DNA of 42,704 nucleotides from CAYWVK01 sp964461865 (GTDB taxonomy: Bacteria > Patescibacteriota > Microgenomatia > Levybacterales > UBA12049): the NCBI GenBank assembly GCA_964461865.1, contig CAYWVK010000001.1, positions 1 through 42,704 of the forward strand, in the 5' to 3' direction. The notes under the pieces were generated by a model. The model saw only the letters and a program-made list of their open reading frames with translations. It was not told the origin of the DNA and made no database searches. Shown piece after piece: positions 14,767-24,268 of the stretch; the stretch's first letter is position 1, and each line of letters begins with the position of its first letter. Both the position numbers and the translations under genes were made by a program.

Positions 14767-15761
14767 TCTAATTTTTCGGTTTTAAGGCCTCTAAAAATTA
14801 TTATAAGCATTGCTATAAAAGGAATAGCCAGAAGTGCCCCGATTATTCCAATTAACCTTGCTCCTGTTACAATTGCCAAAATGATTACTATTGGATTAAG
14901 TCCAACTGCTTTTTGCATAATTTTTGGAACCAATAAATTATTTTCCAAAGCTTGAATTACAACGTAAGAAAGAGCAACTATGATAGCCATTGTTGGAGAA
15001 ATTGCTAAGGCAACGATAATAGCAGGAATAGCTGAAATTATTGGTCCAACAGTTGGAATAATTTCTAAAAGTCCTGCAACTACTGCCAATGGTAGAGCAA
15101 ATTTTAACCCCAAAAGCGTTAAAACAATCCATGTTAAAAGTCCTATTGAAAAACAAAGCAAAACTTGGCCTCTGAACCATGCTCCTAATTTTTCTTCAAC
15201 AAGTGTTAATATTTCCTCTGCTTTTGCTTGATTGTTTTTAGGAAAAAGAGAAATAAAGCCTTTTTGTATTCTTTCTTTATCGATTAACATATAAAAACTA
15301 ACCACAAAGACAGTGAGCGTTGAAAAAAGTCCACCAAATAGTTTACTGGTTACAGAAAAAGCATTTTCTCCAATCGCTCCCAACTCATTTCCTAAAAATT
15401 GATTAATCTGATTAATATCAGTTGGTAAATAAAGAATTGTTGCTACTTGATTAAGGTATTTAGGGAAGCTACTAAAAAGAGCTTGTATTTGCGATACAAA
15501 AAAAGGAATAATTGGGAAAATTAAGGAAAACAAAATTATTAAAACGATAAGGTATGAAATTAATGCAGCAATTACCTTGGGAATTTTTTTCTTTTGTAAA
15601 AATTTTACTGCTGGAGACAGCGTTGCCATAATTATAAAGGAGATAAAAACCAGAATTAAAACATCTTTAACCAGGAAGATAAAGTAAACCGCAAACAAAA
15701 AAATTATTGTAGCCAAAAAGTGATTATGCAAAAAATATTTTAAAAAAGAATTATTGTTCAT
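14763..15761 (-). CDS. AI-2E family transporter (PerM/YdiK-like)
   Basis: A 332-residue protein with about eight hydrophobic segments and the AI-2E exporter family layout. An early pair of helices is followed by the SPAVKFLQKKKIPKVIAALI region, then a soluble stretch with amphipathic helices (about 90-140). The core reads LLEIIPTVGPIISAIPA (about 235-251), a hallmark of the family, and the end is ...GARLIGIIGALLAIPF. Members include the quorum-signal exporter TqsA and Na+(Li+)/H+ antiporters, so the substrate cannot be named. It lies 46 bases downstream of femAB and overlaps the next gene by four bases. Confidence 0.9.
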   Translation of the reverse strand: MNNNSFLKYFLHNHFLATIIFLFAVYFIFLVKDVLILVFISFIIMATLSPAVKFLQKKKIPKVIAALISYLIVLIILFSLIFPIIPFFVSQIQALFSSFPKYLNQVATILYLPTDINQINQFLGNELGAIGENAFSVTSKLFGGLFSTLTVFVVSFYMLIDKERIQKGFISLFPKNNQAKAEEILTLVEEKLGAWFRGQVLLCFSIGLLTWIVLTLLGLKFALPLAVVAGLLEIIPTVGPIISAIPAIIVALAISPTMAIIVALSYVVIQALENNLLVPKIMQKAVGLNPIVIILAIVTGARLIGIIGALLAIPFIAMLIIIFRGLKTEKLE

Positions 15762-15807
15762 CTTAAATTTGATATTAGCAAATGATAACTATAAATACAA
15801 CAAAAGC

Positions 15808-16779
15808 TTAGAAAAACTTAAGTCTTAAATACACCCAGCGAATTTTATCAGCAAAAATATATAATATATAAAGAAAATTATTAATGACTAAGTCATAACT
15901 TCCAACAAATTCTACTAATCTTGCACCGTAACCTTGTTTAAAGCGATGAAATCCAAACCAGGGGTTTTTAGGGTTAGGATTAGGTCCAAGTGCTCCCCAC
16001 ATATCAAATTTTTTAAGACCTAATTTTTGCCCAAATTTTATTGCTTCCCACATCATTAAATTAGAAGCCATATATTCGCGGTTTTTTGAACTTGATGCGC
16101 CATATGGATAATAAAGAGTGTCCTTAAAAACAAATAACATCCAGGCAGCTAGGATATTACCGTTTTGTTTAGCCAAAAATAAATGTATGGATAAATTATT
16201 TTTTCCACATTTCTTATTTTTAAAAGATTTCCACATTAGTCGATGGTAATTTTCGCTGTGTGCATAAAATTTTTGTCTAGTCGTTGTTTCGCTAGTTAAT
16301 TTTAAATATTGCTCAAAGGCTTTATCGGAGTTATCTTCAATTATTTTTACATTGTGTTTTTGAGCAACCTTTATGTTATATCTTGTTTTATGATGCATAT
16401 TTTTTAGGAGCTCATCTTCGCTTTTTGTAATATCTAGCTGAAAAGTAAAGCGGGTAAAAAGTGGATGTGCGGATAAAACAAGGCCTAGTTTTTTAAGCTT
16501 TTCTTCACTTTGAGAAGTTTTTTCAATATTTGGTTCCAGTTGAATAAAAATACATTTATGCTCTTTTGCAAGAATTTTTAATTCTTTAATTGATTCTTTA
16601 TTAGGCATTGGGCCTTTTGGTAAATATCCTATTGTCCAATTAATTTTTGGAATATTATGAATTGTTAATTGAATTCCATTTTTTCTTATTACTTTAATGC
16701 CACTTTTTTCTCTAAATTCTCCCCATTCAAACGATTGGAGTGGATGAGTAGCAAAGTTATTTAAATTATTAATTTTCAT
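15808..16779 (-). CDS. FemAB-family peptidoglycan bridge aminoacyltransferase
   Basis: A 323-residue soluble protein with two GNAT-like halves, as in FemX/FemAB. Recognisable pieces are SFEWGEFREKSG near the start, the NMHHKTRYNIKVAQKHNVKI segment (about 135-154) and the substrate-side LAAWMLF-YYPYGASS stretch. The end holds FDMWGALGPNPNPKNPWFG and FKQGYGARLVEFVGSYD. These enzymes add amino acids from aminoacyl-tRNA to the lipid II stem peptide, making the interpeptide bridge. No coiled-coil arm of the FemA type is seen. The start codon overlaps the uvrD stop (ATGA), so it is translated after the helicase. Confidence 0.9.
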   Translation of the reverse strand: MKINNLNNFATHPLQSFEWGEFREKSGIKVIRKNGIQLTIHNIPKINWTIGYLPKGPMPNKESIKELKILAKEHKCIFIQLEPNIEKTSQSEEKLKKLGLVLSAHPLFTRFTFQLDITKSEDELLKNMHHKTRYNIKVAQKHNVKIIEDNSDKAFEQYLKLTSETTTRQKFYAHSENYHRLMWKSFKNKKCGKNNLSIHLFLAKQNGNILAAWMLFVFKDTLYYPYGASSSKNREYMASNLMMWEAIKFGQKLGLKKFDMWGALGPNPNPKNPWFGFHRFKQGYGARLVEFVGSYDLVINNFLYILYIFADKIRWVYLRLKFF

Positions 16780-18626
16780 AAGTATTCTGGAATCTCTTCT
16801 TTTTGTGAAAAAGAAAGATTATTTGCTAAAATTTCTTCCGGTAAATCAAAAACAAATCTTGAAACCATATTGTTTGTTCTTTGTCCAAAAAATAATCTTT
16901 TTTTTGAATATGTTAAATATAATTTTTGTTTTGCTCTTGTCATTCCAACATAACAAAGTCTTCTTTCTTCTTCAAGCTCATCTTTATTCATTAAAGATCT
17001 ACTGTGTGGGAATAAGCCTTCTTCCATACCGATTATAAAAACAACTGAAAATTCTAATCCTTTTGCAGCATGAAGTGTCATTAAATTTACGACATTTTTT
17101 GTATTTTTATTTTCCTGAGGACGACTGGGTAAATGCTCTTGCTCAACTAAAGAAACATTTTCTAAAAAATCATTAATTTCCGCAAACTCAACAGCAACAG
17201 ATCTTAGTTCCTTGATGTTTTCAAGCCTTTGTAGGTCTTCTTCATCTTTTTCATCAAAAAATAGTAAATAATCTGTTGCTTTAATTATTTTATCCATAAT
17301 CTCAAGGGTTGTTTTATTTGTTAATTGTTCTTTGTCAAATTCCATAAATTTACTAAACCTTTTTTTACCCAGTTTTTCTATTCTTTTTTTAGAAATAGAA
17401 TCTTTAGGGTTTGCTATTAGTTTTAAATAGGCAAGTATATCTTTAATTTCTTTTCTTTCATAAAATCTTGTTCCACCGATTAAGACATAAGGTAAACCAT
17501 GACGAATAAAAACTTCTTCAATTACTCTTGATTGGGCGTTTGTTCTGTAAAGAACTGCAATGTCTGAAAATTTAATATCTTTTTGTTGATATCTTAAGTA
17601 AGCAATCTGTTCAACAATAAATTCTGCTTCGTTGTGTTCGTTTCTTGCTTCAAAAAGCATAATTTCGTCCCCGCTTTTATTTTCAGTCCAGAGCTTTAAA
17701 ATTGGATGACTGTTGTTTTTAGAAATTACCGAAAAGGATGCATCTAATATTTTTTGTGTTGATCTATAGTTTTGCGATAAATTGAAGGTTTTAATATTAT
17801 TAAAATCTTCTTTAAATTTTATCAAATTTTGAAAATCAGCTCCTCTCCAGCTGTATATGCTTTGAGAAAAATCACCAACAACACAGAGATTATTCCATTT
17901 GGATGCCAGCATTTTGGTTATTAAATATTGGGCATGATTTGTGTCTTGATATTCATCCACTAAAATATATTTAAATTTATCTTGATATTTTTCTAAAACT
18001 TGAGGATTTTCCTTAAAAAGTTTAACTGTTTTTAAAAGCAAATCATCGAAATCTAAAGCATTATTGTCATTTAATAATTTTTGATAGGAAAGATAAACCC
18101 TGGCAACAACTTGCTGAAAATTTCCTCTTGCATAATTTGGATATTCAAGTTCTGAAATTAATTCATTTTTTGCTTGGGAAATCGTAGCTAAGACAGAAGA
18201 TGGTTTAAATTCTTTGTTAGAGATATTTAGTGTTTTAAATATTTCTTTTATTGCGTCTTTTTGATCTTGCTCGTCGTAGATTATATAATTTGAACCAAGC
18301 CCAACATATTTTCCCTCAGTTCTTAGTATCCTAGCACAAAGTGAATGAAAAGTAGAAATTAATGGCTTTAAATTTTTTTTAGAAATGGTTATATCAAGAA
18401 ATTTTTCTACTCTTTCTTGCATTTCGTGAGCAGCTTTGTTAGTAAATGTAATCATAAGAATATTATCAGGGCTAGTAATATTTTGAGAGATTAAATTCAA
18501 AACCTTAAAAGTTAAAACTCTTGTTTTTCCTGATCCTGCTCCTGCAAGTATAATCATTGGTCCATTACTATTTAATACTGCTTGTTTTTGCTCAGCATTT
18601 AGGTTGTTGAGAAAGTCTTTGTTCAT
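16776..18626 (-). CDS. uvrD: UvrD/PcrA-type superfamily 1 DNA helicase
   Basis: A 616-residue 3'-5' helicase from the ATG at 18626. Motif I (AGAGSGKT) is at about residues 29-36, then TFTNKAAHEM (Ia), DEYQDTN (II), GDFSQSIYSWRGAD (III), QNYRST (IV), the LMTLHAAKGLEF region (V) and YVGMTRAK (VI). It unwinds DNA in nucleotide excision and mismatch repair and clears stalled polymerases. It is about 100 residues shorter than E. coli UvrD and ends soon after motif VI, so the C-terminal Tudor-like RNA-polymerase-binding domain appears absent. A GTG at 18644 would add six residues but would reach the first base before tpiA; the ATG is preferred. It leads an operon with femAB. Confidence 0.92.
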   Translation of the reverse strand: MNKDFLNNLNAEQKQAVLNSNGPMIILAGAGSGKTRVLTFKVLNLISQNITSPDNILMITFTNKAAHEMQERVEKFLDITISKKNLKPLISTFHSLCARILRTEGKYVGLGSNYIIYDEQDQKDAIKEIFKTLNISNKEFKPSSVLATISQAKNELISELEYPNYARGNFQQVVARVYLSYQKLLNDNNALDFDDLLLKTVKLFKENPQVLEKYQDKFKYILVDEYQDTNHAQYLITKMLASKWNNLCVVGDFSQSIYSWRGADFQNLIKFKEDFNNIKTFNLSQNYRSTQKILDASFSVISKNNSHPILKLWTENKSGDEIMLFEARNEHNEAEFIVEQIAYLRYQQKDIKFSDIAVLYRTNAQSRVIEEVFIRHGLPYVLIGGTRFYERKEIKDILAYLKLIANPKDSISKKRIEKLGKKRFSKFMEFDKEQLTNKTTLEIMDKIIKATDYLLFFDEKDEEDLQRLENIKELRSVAVEFAEINDFLENVSLVEQEHLPSRPQENKNTKNVVNLMTLHAAKGLEFSVVFIIGMEEGLFPHSRSLMNKDELEEERRLCYVGMTRAKQKLYLTYSKKRLFFGQRTNNMVSRFVFDLPEEILANNLSFSQKEEIPEYL

Positions 18627-18636
18627 ACCGTATAAT
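18607..18636 (+). promoter_or_regulatory. tpiA promoter inside the 5' end of uvrD
   Basis: TTGAGA (18607-18612), an 18-base spacer, perfect TATAAT (18631-18636), then eight bases to the ATG at 18645. The predicted +1 is within two bases of the start codon. The -35 lies within the uvrD coding region on the other strand. Confidence 0.65.
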
Positions 18637-18644
18637 GATATCAC

Positions 18645-19316
18645 ATGAAACCTTTATTAATCATAGCTAACTGGAAATCAAATAAGACCGCTATGGAAGC
18701 TGAAGAATGGATTAGAGAGGTTAAGAACTATAAACAAGAAGTAGAAAATATAGAGAATAAAGAAGTAATTATTTGTCCGCCCTTTACTCTTTTGCCAATT
18801 CTTAAAACTTTGTTTTTACAAAACAATCTTAAGTTTAAACTAGGAGCGCAAGATATGTCTCCCTTCGATAAAGGTGCTTATACAGGTGAAATTAACGCAA
18901 GACAAATCAAGGAATTTGCAGAATATGTAATTATTGGACATTCTGAAAGAAGACAAAATTTTAATGAAAATGATAAAATACTTGGACAAAAAGTAGAAAT
19001 GGCAGCAAATCATAATGTTTCTACAATATATTGTGTACAAAATATTTTAACCAGCGTGCCAAAAGAAGTAAAAGTGATTGCCTACGAACCGATTTTTGCA
19101 ATTGGCAGCGGAAAGCCGGATACGCCTCAAAGCGCAAAAGAAGTTTCAATTGCATTTAAAGAAAAAAGCAGTAATATAGAAAAAGTAATTTATGGAGGAA
19201 GTGTTACGTCTGAAAATGTTAATAGTTTTACAAAAGAAGATGGCATAGACGGAGTGTTAATAGGTGGAGCAAGTCTTAATCCCCAGGAGTTTATAAAAAT
19301 AATAAAAAATGCGTAA
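18645..19316 (+). CDS. tpiA: triosephosphate isomerase, compact form
   Basis: A 223-residue TIM-barrel enzyme that interconverts dihydroxyacetone phosphate and glyceraldehyde 3-phosphate in glycolysis. Catalytic residues are all present: N9 and K11 (ANWKSN), H100 (IGHSERR) and E149 (AYEPIFAIGSG). The phosphate-binding GGSV and IGGASL loops are also in place. Typical bacterial enzymes have about 250 residues. Here the segment between the catalytic His and Glu is about 20 residues shorter than usual, as in archaeal tetrameric enzymes. The predicted message is nearly leaderless. The stop overlaps the start of the LCP gene by eight bases, so they form an operon. Confidence 0.93.
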   Translation: MKPLLIIANWKSNKTAMEAEEWIREVKNYKQEVENIENKEVIICPPFTLLPILKTLFLQNNLKFKLGAQDMSPFDKGAYTGEINARQIKEFAEYVIIGHSERRQNFNENDKILGQKVEMAANHNVSTIYCVQNILTSVPKEVKVIAYEPIFAIGSGKPDTPQSAKEVSIAFKEKSSNIEKVIYGGSVTSENVNSFTKEDGIDGVLIGGASLNPQEFIKIIKNA

Positions 19317-20397
19317 AAAAATAATCCCAATTATTATTTTGTTATTAATTGTTTTTTTTATTGGTAAAAATGCCCTTCGTATTGCAAACTTTGTCCCTTT
19401 TTTATATGAATTAACTTTTAAAAAAGATATAAAAGTTAAAACTGAAAATAAAAGATTAAACATATTACTTTTAGGGGTTGGAGGAGAAAATCATGAGGGG
19501 CCAAATTTAACAGATACAATAATTATTGCCAGCATAAGCCCTAAGAATGATAAAGTAACTTTAATATCATTACCAAGAGATTTTTGGGTTACAGATTTAA
19601 AAGCGAAAATAAACACGGCATATGTATATGGTGAAAAAAAGAGAGAAGGGGGAGGGATAACTCTTGTTCAGGCAGTAATCAAAAAAATAACAAATCTGCC
19701 AATAGATTACACGTTAAAAATTGATTTTTCAGGATTTGTAAATGCAGTTGATTTATTGGGTGGGATTGATGTAGATGTAGAAAAAGCATTTGATGATTAT
19801 GAATACCCAATTGATGGTAAAGAAAATGACCCCTGTGGACATAAGGAAGAGGAGCTAGGAGCTCTTGCTACCGTTTCATCACAATTGGAGGCTTTTCCTT
19901 GTAGATATGAACATATACACTTTGATAAAGGCGTTCAGCATATGGATGGTTCTACGGCATTAAAGTTTGTTAGATCAAGGCATGCAAAGGGGGACGAAGG
20001 CACTGATTTTGCCAGGAGTAAAAGACAGGAAAAAATAATAAAGGCATGCAAAGATAGGGCTTTTTCTCTTCAAATGTTTTTAAACCCCGGTAAATTTTTA
20101 GACCTCTATGATGTACTAAAAGAAAGTATAGATACAAACATAAAAGAGGATGAATTTGATGATTTTATAAGATTAATGCAGAATTTTTCCAAAGCAGAAA
20201 TAAAAAGCATTGCCATTGATACGGGTGATTCAAAAACAGAAAGGGCCGGTTTGTTAATAAATCCTGAAATAACTAAGGAATATAATTTTGAGTGGGTAGT
20301 TATTCCAAGGACAGGAAGCGGAAATTATGAAGAGATTAGCAATTATATAAATTGCGAGCTTACTAGGAGTGATTGTGTTATTTCCAAAAATCCTTAA
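19309..20397 (+). CDS. LytR-CpsA-Psr (LCP) family cell-wall glycopolymer ligase
   Basis: A 362-residue protein with one N-terminal membrane segment (about 5-20) and an outward-facing LCP domain. Diagnostic pieces: NILLLGVGG (51-59), TDTIIIASISP with its Mg2+-binding Asp (68-78), SLPRDFWV (88-94), KINTAYVYG, and later VRSRHAKGDEGTDFARSKRQEKI with the arginines that hold the lipid pyrophosphate. LCP enzymes move glycopolymers from a polyprenyl carrier to peptidoglycan. An insert of about 45 residues (near 160-205) holds two Cys that may pair. It probably finishes the products of the polyprenyl-linked sugar pathway encoded further along the window; this is inference. It meets the next gene with shared stop bases TTAA. 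Confidence 0.9.
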   Translation: MRKKIIPIIILLLIVFFIGKNALRIANFVPFLYELTFKKDIKVKTENKRLNILLLGVGGENHEGPNLTDTIIIASISPKNDKVTLISLPRDFWVTDLKAKINTAYVYGEKKREGGGITLVQAVIKKITNLPIDYTLKIDFSGFVNAVDLLGGIDVDVEKAFDDYEYPIDGKENDPCGHKEEELGALATVSSQLEAFPCRYEHIHFDKGVQHMDGSTALKFVRSRHAKGDEGTDFARSKRQEKIIKACKDRAFSLQMFLNPGKFLDLYDVLKESIDTNIKEDEFDDFIRLMQNFSKAEIKSIAIDTGDSKTERAGLLINPEITKEYNFEWVVIPRTGSGNYEEISNYINCELTRSDCVISKNP

Positions 20398-22577
20398 TAT
20401 ATTTTATATATTTTTGTATTACCGTTTTTATAAATAATTTTTCCAAGCTTTTCAAATTTAACTTCATTAAGATCTGAATATTTTTCTTTTTCTAAGCTTC
20501 CAATAAAAACAAGAGAAATGTGATATTTATTTATTAATTCTTTTGTTTTTATTAAATCTAATGATTCATATATGGTTTTAATATCATTAATTCTAGGAGC
20601 AGGGATGTCATATCTTCCTCTCCAAAGCCATTCATGAACAGTCCATCCTAAAACTGTTGGTAAGCCTGTATTTGAAGAGATTCTTGCATAATCAGTATAA
20701 GAATCTCCTTGTGCTTCAAGAATTACTGGTTGTTTTTTAATGTTTTTATTTAGCCAGATTATTGCATCATAATCATTGGGATAAGAAGTTTTTAGATATT
20801 TAACTCCATCTAATCCTTGTACATTTTTAAACTCTTGGTAATATGAATTTATTGAAAGATAAGGATAAATAAATATTGTTGATATTAAGATTAAGGAAAA
20901 AGCAAAATAAAAAATAAATAATAATTTATTTAAATTATTATTTAAGCCTTTTCTAAAGCAAGAGAAAATACGAATAATGATATATGAGGATGAAATAGAA
21001 AGTAAAATAAATGCTTGATAAACCATTTTAAACATGGTATTTGCTCTGTAGTGTGCAGGATATATGTCTTTTATGTAGATAAATTCAGGAATAATAATTA
21101 AAATAGTAGAGAATAATATCAATAAAATAATAAATTTATCTGTTTTTAAAAGCTTAAATGATTTTTGCCTTATTTTTTTAAATAAGAATATACAAAAAGA
21201 AAGTACCCAAAAATAAAAAAATCCGTATAAAATTAAAAGTTGCCAGATAGGTGATCTTTGACAATGATTTTCTTCAAATAAAAACGGTCCTATTTTTTTT
21301 ATATTTACTAAAAAATCTGGTGGGCAAATAAAGCCAATTCCCGAAACAAAGGGTTTAAAAAACAAATTAAAAGGAAAAGAGAATATAAAATAACCGATAA
21401 AAAGTATTAAAGAAAAAAATATAGTTTTTGTGAATAATTTCTTATAAGTATCTTTTTTTAAAAGATAGATATAAAAAATAAAAATTATTGCCAAGATTAG
21501 GTAGATAGCTCCGTCCCAGGCGTTTGTCATATAAAGGACAGAGGTTAAAAAAGAAAGAAAAATAATCATAAAAAGGTTTATTTTTTCGTTTATAACAATA
21601 TTTAAAAAAACAGCGATTGTTAACAAGACAAAAGGAATATCTAAAACATGTCCATGTAAATCGGAGACAACCCATGAGTATATCGGAAATTCATGAATGG
21701 TGTTATAGATAAACCTGGTTGCATTTGGATACCAATATAGATTCGGAAAGGAGAAGGGTAAAAAATTAAGTAGCCATATTGGGACAGGGGTTTCATTTGC
21801 ATAAGCTTTAAAAAAAGAGTAAAGAACATGTAAGTTTCCGGAAAATGTAACCAAAAATGCTGTTAATATTCCTGAAATTAATAAGCGGAGATGATTCACT
21901 TTTTTTATTAGTTTTTCTTTTGCTAAAAAATATAAATTAGAACCAATAGAAAATGAAGCGCTAAAACAAAAAGCAAAAACTAATGCTTGCATTAAATTGA
22001 ACGTAACAGCGGAAGAGATACCTGAAAGCTTTGTTAACATAGCAGTTATCAGATGTCCAAAATAGTAATAATTAATATTAAAAGAAGTAAACCAGATATC
22101 TTTTGCAGGAAAATAATCTGTTCTTAAAATTGAATTTATTATTCCAAAATCCATAAATTTTTCAAGCCCATTAATGTTTGGTTGAAACATTTTTACAAAG
22201 GACCAAAAAACAAATACACTTAAAAAGATTATTTCTTCAATTAAATAAATTTTCCAATTTAACTTAAAAGAATTTATAAAATCTATTTTATTTAAATGCG
22301 GTATTTTTTTGTGTTTATATTTAAAAAGAAAAAAATAATTAATAAAAAAAGCAATAATTAATATGAAAATAATACTTCCTTGAGTAAAAGAAAGAATCTT
22401 TACAGTACCTAAAACAAATAAAGCATAAGCAGTAGCTATAATTCCTAAGATTTTAGAAAAGATGTAACCTCTATCGAAAAATTTTTTAAAAAAAGATGTC
22501 GTTATCGGTAAAAAAATGATCCCAATAATAAAAACTATAAACCACCAAGGTAAGATGTAGTAGATATCAGAAAGCAT
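20394..22577 (-). CDS. DUF2298/Chlor_Arch_YYY family large membrane protein (GT-C-like)
   Basis: A 727-residue protein with a dozen or more membrane segments. It carries the name-giving motif NYYYFGH (169-175), preceded by EKFMDFGIINSILRTDYFPAKD (in the 139-160 range), and the DLHGH motif (306-310) in an outer loop. These define the family seen in Chloroflexi and archaea as Chlor_Arch_YYY, a presumed GT-C-type glycosyltransferase. The last 130 residues are soluble and contain GWTVHEWLWRGR. The sugar donor and acceptor are unknown. It is the last gene of the pilN-led cluster, 26 bases after the related GT-C-like gene. Confidence 0.85.
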   Translation of the reverse strand: MLSDIYYILPWWFIVFIIGIIFLPITTSFFKKFFDRGYIFSKILGIIATAYALFVLGTVKILSFTQGSIIFILIIAFFINYFFLFKYKHKKIPHLNKIDFINSFKLNWKIYLIEEIIFLSVFVFWSFVKMFQPNINGLEKFMDFGIINSILRTDYFPAKDIWFTSFNINYYYFGHLITAMLTKLSGISSAVTFNLMQALVFAFCFSASFSIGSNLYFLAKEKLIKKVNHLRLLISGILTAFLVTFSGNLHVLYSFFKAYANETPVPIWLLNFLPFSFPNLYWYPNATRFIYNTIHEFPIYSWVVSDLHGHVLDIPFVLLTIAVFLNIVINEKINLFMIIFLSFLTSVLYMTNAWDGAIYLILAIIFIFYIYLLKKDTYKKLFTKTIFFSLILFIGYFIFSFPFNLFFKPFVSGIGFICPPDFLVNIKKIGPFLFEENHCQRSPIWQLLILYGFFYFWVLSFCIFLFKKIRQKSFKLLKTDKFIILLILFSTILIIIPEFIYIKDIYPAHYRANTMFKMVYQAFILLSISSSYIIIRIFSCFRKGLNNNLNKLLFIFYFAFSLILISTIFIYPYLSINSYYQEFKNVQGLDGVKYLKTSYPNDYDAIIWLNKNIKKQPVILEAQGDSYTDYARISSNTGLPTVLGWTVHEWLWRGRYDIPAPRINDIKTIYESLDLIKTKELINKYHISLVFIGSLEKEKYSDLNEVKFEKLGKIIYKNGNTKIYKIY

Positions 22578-22603
22578 AATTAATAAGTTATTTTATTTTT
22601 ATT

Positions 22604-24268
22604 TTATTTATAAGAGCAATTATTTTCATAAATATAGTATTGAGTAAGTTGGTTTTCGTATACTTTTTTAAAATTAGAGTCAAAAAAATCAAAATTAAAA
22701 TTTTCATCTATGTTTTTAGTTAATTCAATATATTTTAAATTATATTCATTTAATTTATCACATGCATCATCAATATTTGAACTACCTAGGATCTCTTTTC
22801 TTATCTTATCTCTTTTATTAGTATCGTATCCTTGTGACCAGGCAAAATAAGGCCATCCTAAAAATATTTTTCTTCCGGCAATGGAGGCAGGAGTGTATAA
22901 ATACGAAGAGTTAAGAAAAATACTATCTTTTGGTGTATTTTTTATTATCCAGGATACGTCTTTATTTTTTGGATAATCGGTTAATATAACTTTATTGTCA
23001 TTATAGATAGGAAAAAAATCAATAATTCCAGAAAATGTTAAGAGAAGGATGAAAAATAAAACAACAGGTTTTAAGAAATTTCTCTTTTTCCAAAGCCAAA
23101 TTAAAAAGTAAGAAGAAAACATCACTCCTATAATCATGAATAAGTTTATGAATTTATGATTTGCGGCAATTTCCACTGAAAATTGAAATATGTTAGCAAT
23201 GATAAACAAGATTAAAAACGAAACAAACACTTTTCTTTGAGTTTTTAAAGCAATCAAAAACCCAAATGGGATTAAAAGAATATGAAGGCCCAAATTATAA
23301 AACCAATAGTTTAAGAATGAATATAAAGTTAATCTGTCGCTTATTAAATAACCGGGATCAATAAAGAAAGAAGAAGTTGAAAAGCCTGATTGGGTATACA
23401 TGTAAAAAGGAATTGCGGTTATTAATCCAATAAGCATAAACACAATTAAAGAATAACGGTTTTTTTTAAAAAATATCGATAAGGAAATTGCAATTATTAA
23501 TGTCATTGCATAAACAGCCATGTTTAAAAGAAAAGAAAAACCTAAGATAACGCCTAATACGATACTAAGCTTTAAAGAAATTTCCTTTTTACTTAAAATC
23601 TTTTTAAGAAATAAATAAACTAAAAATAATGACAGGGCATATGACATGCCAAGATGTCTTTGATTTGTGTAAATATTTAAATTCCAGAAAGCAGAAACTA
23701 TTCCATCTCCATAGTAAGGAGCAAAAGAGGAAAAGCTTTTATTAGATATAATATCAACTAAAATATTATTTGAACTATTAAAATAAGATTTAAAAAAATA
23801 AACAAAACTTAAACTACCGTTAAAAAGAAAAAATAAAACACTTAATATTCCTGTTGTTTTTGATTTAAAAATTAATTTAGCGGTTAAATAAATTATTATT
23901 AACAATCCGAAAAAACCTATAATAGATGGAATATTTAAAGCGTAATCAATTCTAAGTCCTATTTTTTCTAAAATTCCTGAAATTAAATAAAAAAGAAAAT
24001 GATAATGAATCGGAGTTCCTGGAAAAAGAGGATATTCAGGCAAGAAATTATTACCTAAAGAAAAAGAGCGAATAAGGGGAATATGGCTGGCAAAATCACT
24101 CCATGCCTTAGTGGATATAAGCATACTGCCATTTTCATAAGAAAAAGATGAAAACATTAACCAATAACTAAAAAACAGAGAAAATAATATTAAAGCAACT
24201 TCTATTTTATTTTTTTTAATAAGTTTTAGTTTTTTTTTAAAAAATTTATTCACAGCAAATTTTTGCAA
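22604..24268 (-). CDS. GT-C-like polytopic membrane protein
   Basis: A 554-residue protein with about ten or more membrane segments. The first outer loop holds a D58-F-A-S-H62 pair, then SLGNNFLPEYP and a HYH triplet (88-90). This echoes the D...YYYFGH arrangement of its downstream neighbour, and together they look like distant relatives within the GT-C fold. The soluble C-terminus (about 425-554) has a GWPYFAWSQGYD segment like the GWTVHEW stretch of the neighbour. The function is probably transfer of a lipid-linked sugar outside the membrane; this is inference. It overlaps the oxidoreductase gene by 23 bases, which implies coupled translation. Confidence 0.7.
   Translation of the reverse strand: MQKFAVNKFFKKKLKLIKKNKIEVALILFSLFFSYWLMFSSFSYENGSMLISTKAWSDFASHIPLIRSFSLGNNFLPEYPLFPGTPIHYHFLFYLISGILEKIGLRIDYALNIPSIIGFFGLLIIIYLTAKLIFKSKTTGILSVLFFLFNGSLSFVYFFKSYFNSSNNILVDIISNKSFSSFAPYYGDGIVSAFWNLNIYTNQRHLGMSYALSLFLVYLFLKKILSKKEISLKLSIVLGVILGFSFLLNMAVYAMTLIIAISLSIFFKKNRYSLIVFMLIGLITAIPFYMYTQSGFSTSSFFIDPGYLISDRLTLYSFLNYWFYNLGLHILLIPFGFLIALKTQRKVFVSFLILFIIANIFQFSVEIAANHKFINLFMIIGVMFSSYFLIWLWKKRNFLKPVVLFFILLLTFSGIIDFFPIYNDNKVILTDYPKNKDVSWIIKNTPKDSIFLNSSYLYTPASIAGRKIFLGWPYFAWSQGYDTNKRDKIRKEILGSSNIDDACDKLNEYNLKYIELTKNIDENFNFDFFDSNFKKVYENQLTQYYIYENNCSYK

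Noticed and set aside
16776..16779. Frameshift or fusion between uvrD and femAB
   Set aside because: The four-base ATGA overlap is the ordinary coupling seen at many junctions here, and both proteins are complete.
18627..18644. GTG start for uvrD at 18644
   Set aside because: It would add six residues with no family support; the ATG at 18626 fits the usual start of UvrD/PcrA.
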